NCBI GenBank assembly: GCA_017539045.1
Contig: JAFYHS010000012.1
Coordinates: forward strand, 1-64,000
Reading direction: 5' to 3'
DNA length: 64,000 bases
Source: Bacteroidales bacterium
Lineage (GTDB): Bacteria; Bacteroidota; Bacteroidia; Bacteroidales; F082
Positions 1-6,596 of the stretch are shown here, in pieces; within the stretch, counting starts at the first letter, position 1; each line of letters opens with the position of its first letter. A program made the position numbers and the translations under genes. The notes beneath the pieces were generated by a model that saw only the letters and a program-made list of their open reading frames with translations, made no database searches and was not told the origin of the DNA.

Positions 1-948
1 AAGATGTCGTTCACCTCGCGCGACACCGCTCGCGCCGCCGACATCCTCTGCCAGATGATCGCGGAGAAGGACTGCACCAACATCCTCACCATCGCCGGTT
101 CCACCTCGGCCGCCGGCTGCATGCAGGTGTATGTGGAGATGGTCAAGAACAAGATGGTTGACGCCGTGGTCAGCACGGGTGCCAGCATCATCGACATGGA
201 CCTCTTCGAAGCCCTCGGCTACAAGCACTACATCGGCACGAAGGAGAACGTCATCCCCGACACCAAGCTGCGTGAGCTCTACATCGACCGTATTTACGAT
301 ACCTTCATCGACGAGGAAGAACTGCAGGCCTGCGACCAAGCCACCTGCGACGTGGCTGACACCCTGGAGTGCCGTCCCTACAGCAGCCGCGAATTCCTCT
401 ATGAGGTCGGCAAATGGCTGGCCAACGGTCACGGCGTGAAGAAAGAGAGCCTCATCCAGACCTGCTACGAGTGCGGCGTGCCGATCTTCTGCCCCGCCTT
501 CAGCGACAGCTCGGCTGGCTTCGGCATCGGCAAGCACCAGTGGCTCCGCAAGAAAGCCGGCAAGCCTTATGTGAGCATCGACTCGGTGGCCGACTTCCTC
601 GAACTCACCGAAATCAAGATGAACAGCCCTCAATCGGGCCTCTTCATGGTCGGTGGTGGCACACCCAAGAACTTCGCACAGGACACCGTCGTCTGCGCCG
701 AGATCCTGGGTCACGAAGTGCCCATGCACAAATATGCCATCCAAATCACCGTGGCCGACGTGCGCGACGGCGCCTGCTCGTCCAGCACGCTGCTTGAGGC
801 TGGCTCATGGGGCAAGGTGAGCGAAGAGCTCCAACAGATGGTCTATGCCGAAGGCACCACCGTCATCCCCGCCATCGTCAGCTACGCCTACCACAATGCA
901 CCGTGGCGCGAGCGCGAGTATAAGAACTGGCAGAAACTTTATAAATAA
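1..948 (+). CDS. Deoxyhypusine synthase-family protein, 5' end cut by window
   Basis: The protein resembles the deoxyhypusine/homospermidine synthase family, NAD-dependent enzymes that move an aminobutyl group from spermidine onto a lysine or amine. The frame is open to the window edge. The first ATG (base 4) already lies inside the conserved fold (SFTSRDTARAADIL), so about 30-40 residues are probably missing. Family signatures are visible: VDAVVSTGAS, ALGYKHY, RIYDTFIDEEE, GGGTPKN, and SWGKV, whose lysine (codon 814-816) matches the catalytic imine-forming lysine of human DHS. Bacteria lack eIF5A, so the substrate is probably a polyamine. It precedes an arginase-fold gene, which suggests an agmatine/polyamine role. 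Family call is firm; substrate is inference. Confidence 0.85.
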   Translation, partial: KMSFTSRDTARAADILCQMIAEKDCTNILTIAGSTSAAGCMQVYVEMVKNKMVDAVVSTGASIIDMDLFEALGYKHYIGTKENVIPDTKLRELYIDRIYDTFIDEEELQACDQATCDVADTLECRPYSSREFLYEVGKWLANGHGVKKESLIQTCYECGVPIFCPAFSDSSAGFGIGKHQWLRKKAGKPYVSIDSVADFLELTEIKMNSPQSGLFMVGGGTPKNFAQDTVVCAEILGHEVPMHKYAIQITVADVRDGACSSSTLLEAGSWGKVSEELQQMVYAEGTTVIPAIVSYAYHNAPWREREYKNWQKLYK

Positions 949-1076
949 TGCTGAATTAGGAATTATGAATGCTGAATGGGAGCAAAGCCCAAAGTGCATT
1001 GCACCATTCAGCATTCTTCATTCAGCATTCCACATTCAGCATTCTTCATTCAGCATTCCACATTCAGCATTAACAA
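949..1076. repeat. Repeat family A: hairpin plus 14-bp tandem array (copy 1)
   Basis: Perfect 13-bp inverted arms lie at 967-979 (GAATGCTGAATGG) and 1004-1016. The right arm runs into a 14-bp tandem array, CATTCAGCATTCYW, with 4.8 copies at 1005-1071. The loop holds GGGAGCAAAGCCC. An inverted relative occupies 6478-6583. It fills the whole gap between two genes that look co-transcribed. Confidence 0.85.
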
Positions 1077-2252
1077 ATGGACATCAGCATCTTCCTTGAA
1101 CCCGTTTCGGAAAAGTGTTTCAGCAAGAGCCATCGTCCAGGCAAGAAGACCTTGGGCGAAACTATCCTCATCTACCGCAACGAGGATGAATTCCCCGACC
1201 TTGAAGGCGTGGATTTAGCCATTATTGGGGTCAAGGAAGAACGTGGTGCTGTCGACAACAAAGGCTGCGCCGACGGCATTGACCACATCCGCAAGGCCAT
1301 TTACCCCCTCTTTGACCATTGGTCGCAACTCCACATCGTCGACTTGGGCGATGTGAAGATCGGAAAAGAGATTTCGGATACATATTTTGCTTTTAATCAA
1401 GTTCTTACAGAACTGATGAAAAACAAAATCGTACCCATCGTCATCGGTGCGGGACAAGACCTCACCTACACGATGTATCAGGTGTATGAGCCCACAGGTA
1501 AGCTCATCAACATCGCTGCCGTCGACCCCATGTTCGATATCGGCAACGACAAGGAAGCGCTCAACTCGCATTCCTATTTAAGCCATATCATCCTGCATCA
1601 GCCCAATTTCCTGTTCAACTTCACCAACATCGGCTACCAGTCGTATTATGTTGACACAGAGAATATCGAACTGATGAAACAGCTGCTCTTCGATGCCTAT
1701 CGTTTGGGCAGCATCAAGCAAAACATCGAACTGACCGAACCGCTCATCCGCAACGCCAACCTCTTGAGTTTCGACATCTCTGCTATTCGTGCCGCCGACG
1801 CTCCAGGCGTGAAGAATGCCTCGCCCAACGGTTTCAACGGAGAGGAGGCCTGCCGCATGACGCGCTATGCAGGATTGAGCTACAAACTGTCTTCCATCGG
1901 TTTCTTCGAATATAATCCTCACTATGACATCAACGCGCGTACGGCCAACCTCATCGCCGAGATGATTTGGTACTTCATTGAAGGATTCTCCAACCGTCAG
2001 GATGACATCCCCACCATGGACAGTACCGATTTCCGTCGCTACAATGTACAAATCGGTGAAGGGCAGAATGATGTGGTCTTCCTTTGCCACAAGATCACGG
2101 GCAAGTGGTGGATGGACATGTCATTCCTGCAAAACGACGACCAGCGTTACGAGCGGCATCATTTCATCCCCTGCTCGAAGGAAGACTATGACCAGGCCAT
2201 GCGCAATGAGCTGCCCGACAAGTGGTGGCAATTCTATCAAAAGTTGATGTGA
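1077..2252 (+). CDS. Arginase/formimidoylglutamase-family protein with altered metal site
   Basis: This 391-residue protein has the ureohydrolase (arginase, agmatinase, formimidoylglutamase) fold layout, but the manganese ligands are not canonical. The GGxHS motif reads GAGQD (Gln127 replaces His). The DAHxD motif reads DPMFD (150-154, His lost). The SFDxD motif reads SFDIS (233-235, second Asp lost). I therefore doubt it is an ordinary binuclear-manganese hydrolase. It could be a pseudoenzyme, a scaffold, or use different chemistry. Similar Bacteroidota proteins are often auto-annotated formimidoylglutamase. It follows the DHS-like gene after a repeat element and precedes the secreted deiminase gene, which has its own promoter. 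The ATG at 1077 begins immediately after the repeat. Confidence 0.75.
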   Translation: MDISIFLEPVSEKCFSKSHRPGKKTLGETILIYRNEDEFPDLEGVDLAIIGVKEERGAVDNKGCADGIDHIRKAIYPLFDHWSQLHIVDLGDVKIGKEISDTYFAFNQVLTELMKNKIVPIVIGAGQDLTYTMYQVYEPTGKLINIAAVDPMFDIGNDKEALNSHSYLSHIILHQPNFLFNFTNIGYQSYYVDTENIELMKQLLFDAYRLGSIKQNIELTEPLIRNANLLSFDISAIRAADAPGVKNASPNGFNGEEACRMTRYAGLSYKLSSIGFFEYNPHYDINARTANLIAEMIWYFIEGFSNRQDDIPTMDSTDFRRYNVQIGEGQNDVVFLCHKITGKWWMDMSFLQNDDQRYERHHFIPCSKEDYDQAMRNELPDKWWQFYQKLM

Positions 2253-2318
2253 TTTATTTGTGATTCGCTTCGCGAAGAAATACGCAGTAAGATTGTGATT
2301 TGATTTTTGAAAGATTTC

Positions 2319-2350
2319 TTGCCGTAGGCAATCCCAAATTAGTATCTTTG
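2319..2350 (+). promoter_or_regulatory. Bacteroidota-type promoter for the deiminase gene
   Basis: A -7 box TATCTTTG lies at 2343-2350, and a TTG at 2319-2321 sits 21 bp upstream as the -33 element. The start codon is 17 bp downstream of the -7 box. This matches the phylum's TTTG-N19-21-TAnnTTTG pattern and suggests separate transcription from the upstream genes. Confidence 0.6.
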
Positions 2351-2367
2351 CCGCAAATTTTCTAACA

Positions 2368-4653
2368 ATGAAAAAAGCATTATCTATCTTCACTTTATTA
2401 CTCCTGATGGCCGCTACGATGCAGGCCCAAGAGAAGAAACCCGATTGGATGAGATGGCACTATCTCTCCGAAGCAGAGATGTACGACACCTCGCGTGGCA
2501 TGAACTTCGTCGAGACCGACCCGCCGACGGGCGAGCCGCGTTTCGTGGCCGAGTTTGAGCCCATGCAAGGCGTGATGATCCGTTATCCCTTGGGCATTCC
2601 TACAAGCCTTGTGGCGCAACTTTCCAACAACTGCATGGTGTATTGTATTGTCAGCACCTCGCAGCAGAACCAAGCCCAGAACAGTTTCCAAAGCGCAGGT
2701 GTCAACATGAGCAATGTGACCTTCGTCAACGCTCCGACCGACTCCTATTGGGTGCGTGACTATGGCCCGTGGTATATCTTTGAGGACCGCGAACCTGCCA
2801 TCGTCGACAACATCTACAACCGCCCGCGCCCCAACGACGACAACATCTCGGGCGTGTTCGCCAACTTCTGGCAGATCCCCATGTACGGCATGAACCTCCA
2901 GCACACTGGCGGCAATATGATGGAAGACGGTCGCGGCCACGGCGTGAGCGATGACCTCGTGCTGAATGAAAACAACAACAATGAAACCAACGTCCGCAAC
3001 AAGATGCGCGACTACCTTGGCATCGACCCGTATCATATCACCATCGACCCACAAGGCGACTACATCGCCCACGTCGACTGCTGGGGCAAGTACCTCGCTC
3101 CCGACAAAATCTTGATTGCGCAACTGCCGCAAAGCAACCCCCGCTATCAATACTACGAACAGGTGGCCGAATACTTTGAAACCACCAACTGCTGCTGGGG
3201 CTATCCTTACCATGTGTATCGCGTGCAGGAACCCGGTGGCTACACTTTGGCACCTTATACCAACAGCCTGATTCTCAACAAGACCGTGTATGTGCCGATG
3301 GGCAGCAACAGTACCTACAACAACGATGCTATCGCTGTTTATCAAGAGGCCATGCCTGGCTATACCATTGTCGGCGTGAATGGCGGATCTGCCGGTTGGG
3401 AAAACACTGACGCCTTGCACTGCCGCACCCGTGGCGTGATGGACTTCGACATGCTCTTTGTCGACCATCGTAACGTGCTTTTCGGGGAGCAGGAATGGCA
3501 AGACTCTATCCCCGTAGTCTCCAAGTTCATCGCCTACAGCGGTGCCAACTTGAAGCAAGACTCACTCCTTGTGTATTATAGCATCGATGGCGGTGCCTAC
3601 CAAACAGCCCACATGACCGCAACGGGCAATCCTGACGAGTATGTCGGCTACATCAAAGGCTATCAAGGCGAATCGGAGATTGACTACTATGTGTTTGGTG
3701 CCGACGAATCGGGACACCGCTACACGCAGCCCGTCTTCGCCGACCTCGACCCGCACCATTTCACTATGGAGGCACATGAACCTCCTACCCCACAGGGCGA
3801 ATTGGTGATTACACCGGACACGCTGTGGTTCACCCAAATGGGACAGGAAAGACAATTTAATATCATCAACGAAACAAACGAAGCTGTCACTATCATCGAT
3901 GTGGTGCCCGAAGCACCTAGTTTCAATCTTTGGGACAACACTTTCCCGTACACTCTGCAACCTGGGGAAACGCTTGTGGTTACCATTAATTTCCAATCCG
4001 CTCCTGGTAAAGACACCTACATCCCATACGAGATTCTGGTTCGGACCACGTTGGGCGACCGGATTGTGATGGGCATGGTGCTGAACACATCCCTTGACAG
4101 TGGTTTTGTGATTGTGGGTGCGCCCGTTTTGGAATTCAACGACCCAGGCGACAGTCCCCAACAAGCGTGCATGCAAAATCGTTTCTTTGGTAGCCAGATT
4201 CCTGTTAAGGTGCTGTCTGTTACCGAAAACGGCACAGACTATTTGAGCTTTGAGCCTCATGGTACCTTGCCTTACACTGTGGGACCAGCAGATTATTTCT
4301 ACCTTGACGTGTATGTCAATGCCATGGTAAAAGGCTATGAAGTCACCACCTTTACGGTTCAGACCGATCAAAATGACTGCACTTATAGTGTCGCTATCAA
4401 CGAAGACCTTTTGAGCGTCACCGAACTCTCCGCCGAAGCCAAACTCTACCCCAACCCGACTACGGGCCAATTCACCGTGGAAGGCGCCAATGTGGCCAAG
4501 GTGGAGGTGTATAACCTTGTTGGGCAAAAGGTGCACGAGGCCGAAGGCCAAGTGGTGAACATTGATGCCGCCGATTGGCACAAGGGCCTCTATCTGGTCA
4601 ACATCGTTGAGGAGAACGGTGCCGTTGTGACCAAGAAATTGGTGGTGAGATAA
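2368..4653 (+). CDS. Secreted peptidylarginine deiminase, PPAD-like, with T9SS sorting domain
   Basis: A 761-residue secreted enzyme. A signal peptide (MKKALSIFTLLLLMAATMQA) is followed by a PAD_porph/agmatine deiminase catalytic domain (about 45-375), one or two immunoglobulin-like domains, and a C-terminal T9SS type A sorting domain (about 690-761, KLYPNPTTGQF, ending VTKKLVVR). All residues known in Porphyromonas gingivalis PPAD are present: Asp131 (WVRDYG), Arg152 and Arg154 (NRPRP), His235 and Asp237 (HVDCWGK), Asn299 (PYTNSLI) and Cys352 (ALHCRTR). PPAD numbers are 130, 152, 154, 236, 238, 297 and 351. The two arginines bind the substrate carboxylate in PPAD, favouring C-terminal peptidyl-arginine over free agmatine. 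I infer that it citrullinates exported or host peptides. It is about 200 residues longer than PPAD because of extra Ig-like sequence. Confidence 0.88.
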   Translation: MKKALSIFTLLLLMAATMQAQEKKPDWMRWHYLSEAEMYDTSRGMNFVETDPPTGEPRFVAEFEPMQGVMIRYPLGIPTSLVAQLSNNCMVYCIVSTSQQNQAQNSFQSAGVNMSNVTFVNAPTDSYWVRDYGPWYIFEDREPAIVDNIYNRPRPNDDNISGVFANFWQIPMYGMNLQHTGGNMMEDGRGHGVSDDLVLNENNNNETNVRNKMRDYLGIDPYHITIDPQGDYIAHVDCWGKYLAPDKILIAQLPQSNPRYQYYEQVAEYFETTNCCWGYPYHVYRVQEPGGYTLAPYTNSLILNKTVYVPMGSNSTYNNDAIAVYQEAMPGYTIVGVNGGSAGWENTDALHCRTRGVMDFDMLFVDHRNVLFGEQEWQDSIPVVSKFIAYSGANLKQDSLLVYYSIDGGAYQTAHMTATGNPDEYVGYIKGYQGESEIDYYVFGADESGHRYTQPVFADLDPHHFTMEAHEPPTPQGELVITPDTLWFTQMGQERQFNIINETNEAVTIIDVVPEAPSFNLWDNTFPYTLQPGETLVVTINFQSAPGKDTYIPYEILVRTTLGDRIVMGMVLNTSLDSGFVIVGAPVLEFNDPGDSPQQACMQNRFFGSQIPVKVLSVTENGTDYLSFEPHGTLPYTVGPADYFYLDVYVNAMVKGYEVTTFTVQTDQNDCTYSVAINEDLLSVTELSAEAKLYPNPTTGQFTVEGANVAKVEVYNLVGQKVHEAEGQVVNIDAADWHKGLYLVNIVEENGAVVTKKLVVR

Positions 4654-4662
4654 ACCTTGTAG

Positions 4663-4682
4663 AGACGCGATTAATCGCGTCT
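4663..4682. repeat. Repeat family B palindrome (copy 1)
   Basis: A perfect 20-bp palindrome, AGACGCGATTAATCGCGTCT, lies nine bases after the deiminase stop. It is preceded by TGTAG. The same GTAGAGACGCG...CGCGTCTCTAC design recurs at 14283-14310 and 31681-31708. Confidence 0.8.
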
Positions 4683-4695
4683 TATTGAAAAACCA

Positions 4696-4726
4696 AAGAA
4701 TCCCCGAACATGTGTCGGGGATTCTT
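4696..4726 (+). terminator. Rho-independent terminator after the deiminase gene
   Basis: The stem AAGAATCCCCGA pairs with TCGGGGATTCTT around a short loop, and TATTATTTTT follows. It ends the transcript of the secreted deiminase. Confidence 0.75.
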
Positions 4727-4784
4727 ATTATTTTTGCAGGGACGAGACAATAGACCGGGAAAGACAATCCTAAAGCCTTTACCG

Positions 4785-4872
4785 TCATGGCGGAGAAGCA
4801 TCCGCCATCTCCTGCGCGGGAGGGTGTCCCTATCGCTTAGGAGATTGCGGGTCTAGCGCCCGCAATGACGGC
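4785..4872. repeat. Repeat family C, two-hairpin element (copy 1)
   Basis: An element of about 85 bp is made of two hairpins. GGCGGA..TCCGCC is followed by a link GGGTGTCCCT and then by GATTGCGGG..CCCGCAATGAC. An inverted copy with roughly 80% identity by eye lies at 44731-44812. It sits between the deiminase terminator and the efflux operon. Confidence 0.75.
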
Positions 4873-4937
4873 TTTGAGTTGAGAGTCGTCCTCAATGGTC
4901 TCATGTCGAATAATACGATAACCAACACTTCAATATA

Positions 4938-5444
4938 ATGAAAAGGATCATTCCCATACTTTTCTGCGCCCTATTGGTGGCCTTGGCTTCCTGCCAAAAG
5001 AAAAACGCCCCGCTGTTTCGCGGCGACTACAGCTTCAAGACCTCGGGCAGCGTCACTTTGGATGAAATTGTCACTGAAGGCGGAACGGGCGACTCGTTCA
5101 CTGCCAGCCTGCCCAACGAAATCGGACAACTGGAAATCAGCGCGTTGGACAACGGCAAGGACAGTGTGCTCGTGGTGATGAACACTATGGGCGGCGAGGT
5201 TGTGGTCACCCATGCATTCTGCAAGGACAACGAAATCTTCCTTCGCGACTTCAAGAAAAATACGCTGCTCTTCACAGGCGACTCGCTCACTTTGAAAAAC
5301 GACCTGAGTGTCAAGGCCTCGGGACAGATGTACGAGGACAACACGCTCATTCTCAACATGGTTTACGAAGGTGAAGCCGAGACTAATGACCGCAGTTTCA
5401 AAATTTATGGCGATGACATCCGCATGGCGGCGATAAGGAACTAA
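4938..5444 (+). CDS. Small lipoprotein heading the RND efflux operon
   Basis: The 168-residue product starts with a lipoprotein signal (MKRIIPILFCALLVALASC, cysteine about residue 19). The mature part is mostly beta-prone with repeated LTLKN- and VLVVMN-like strands, suggesting a small beta-sandwich or lipocalin-like fold. I do not recognise a family. It ends 4 bp before the membrane-fusion adaptor gene, so co-transcription with the efflux pump is very likely. Role could be accessory to the pump or a substrate sensor; this is inference. Confidence 0.7.
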   Translation: MKRIIPILFCALLVALASCQKKNAPLFRGDYSFKTSGSVTLDEIVTEGGTGDSFTASLPNEIGQLEISALDNGKDSVLVVMNTMGGEVVVTHAFCKDNEIFLRDFKKNTLLFTGDSLTLKNDLSVKASGQMYEDNTLILNMVYEGEAETNDRSFKIYGDDIRMAAIRN

Positions 5445-5448
5445 TGCT

Positions 5449-6504
5449 ATGAAAACGAAACATATCCTTTGGCTCCTTCCCCTCTTGTTGGTGGGCTGCG
5501 GCGAAACCGACCCGAGCCAACTCAAGGAGAAGCTCATTGGCGGTCCCGTCGAGGAGCGCGTCATCACCGTGGGTGTGCAACACATCGACACAGTGGGCGG
5601 CTTGGTGCGCAACAGCTACCCTGGCTACCTTGAAGAAGGCAACACGGTCGACATCAGCTTCAAATATGGCGGTACTTTGCAGACGCTCAACGTGAAAGAA
5701 GGCAGCTCAGTGCGCAAAGGACAAGTGCTGGCGCGTGTGTCCTCGCCGCAGATGGAGAGCACACAACGCTCGGCACAAGCCACCCTTGAACAGGCCCAAG
5801 ATGCCTACGACCGCCTGAAAAAGGTACACGACAACGGCAGCCTCCCCGAAATCAAATGGCGCGAGATGGTGGCCAATCTTGAGAAAGCCCAGGCGGCCCT
5901 CGACTTGGCCAATGCCATGCTCGCCGACAACACCGTCACAGCCCCATTCGACGGCACCATCACCAACTTGAGCGCCGTGAAAGGCGAGAGCATCACCCCG
6001 CTGAAACCCATCATGAGGGTCATCAGCACCGAAGGCTTGGTGGTGAAAATCAGCGTGCCGGAGAACGAAATCTCCAAGGTGCAAATCGGCGACGAGGCAC
6101 AAATCCTCATCCCGGCCCTCGACAACCGCCGCTGCAAAGGCCATATCCTCGAAAAGAACATGACTTCATCGTTGCTCACGCATAGCTACCCTGTGAAAGT
6201 GCTCATCGATGAGAGAGACGAGGCTTTCACCCCTGGTATGATTGCCAAAGTGGTGTTAAGTGCGGATGTCGACAATGGCATCGTCGTTCCCGCCAATGCG
6301 GTCTTGATCAATAACGACGGCAAGTTCGTGTGGGTAGCGAAAGACGGTCGTGCAACGCGACAAAACATCACCATCTCGGGCTATTCGGGCACGGGTGTGG
6401 TGGTGAGCGAAGGACTGCATAGTGGCGACATCGTCATCGTGGAGGGATATCAGAAGGTTAGTGAAGGGATGAAGGTGGAATGCGGAATGATGAATGTGGA
6501 ATGA
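5449..6504 (+). CDS. RND efflux periplasmic adaptor (membrane fusion protein)
   Basis: A 351-residue HlyD/AcrA-type adaptor with a lipoprotein signal (MKTKHILWLLPLLLVGCGE). A lipoyl/barrel-sandwich hybrid half-motif follows (LQTLNVKEGSSVRKGQVLA), then a short alpha-hairpin (about 100-150), the second lipoyl half (VTAPFDGTITNLSAVKGES) and beta-barrel and membrane-proximal domains. It bridges the inner-membrane RND pump and the outer-membrane TolC-like channel encoded by the next two genes. The last seven residues (CGMMNVE) and the stop codon lie within repeat family A copy 2, so the repeat appears to have replaced or extended the native C-terminus. Confidence 0.92.
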   Translation: MKTKHILWLLPLLLVGCGETDPSQLKEKLIGGPVEERVITVGVQHIDTVGGLVRNSYPGYLEEGNTVDISFKYGGTLQTLNVKEGSSVRKGQVLARVSSPQMESTQRSAQATLEQAQDAYDRLKKVHDNGSLPEIKWREMVANLEKAQAALDLANAMLADNTVTAPFDGTITNLSAVKGESITPLKPIMRVISTEGLVVKISVPENEISKVQIGDEAQILIPALDNRRCKGHILEKNMTSSLLTHSYPVKVLIDERDEAFTPGMIAKVVLSADVDNGIVVPANAVLINNDGKFVWVAKDGRATRQNITISGYSGTGVVVSEGLHSGDIVIVEGYQKVSEGMKVECGMMNVE

Positions 6505-6583
6505 TGAATGATTTTGGGCTTCGCCCTTCATTGACTGCGTCGAATCTTCGATTTCAGCATTCAGCATTCATAATTCAGCATTA
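6478..6583. repeat. Repeat family A (copy 2), inside the efflux operon
   Basis: The left part carries 14-bp units whose reverse complement is CATTCATCATTCCR. A core hairpin GGGCTTCGCCC lies at 6515-6525. The right part reads CAGCATTCAGCATTCATAATTCAGCATT. It overlaps the last codons of the adaptor gene and fills the gap before the pump gene. Relative to copy 1 it is inverted, and both share TTTGGGCTTYGC at the core. Confidence 0.8.
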
Positions 6584-6596
6584 AAAGAAAAACTTA

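Noticed and set aside
1005..1071. 14-bp repeats as a CRISPR array
   Set aside because: No unique spacers separate the units and the period is only 14 bp; it belongs to a hairpin repeat with a copy elsewhere.
845..1099. 84- and 80-codon frames over the first repeat
   Set aside because: They encode repeat-derived HSSFSIPHSAF peptides and overlap real genes.
2398..3558. 386-codon frame on the minus strand inside the deiminase gene
   Set aside because: It is antisense to a gene with full catalytic motifs, is His/Val-rich as typical for shadow frames and has no recognisable domain.
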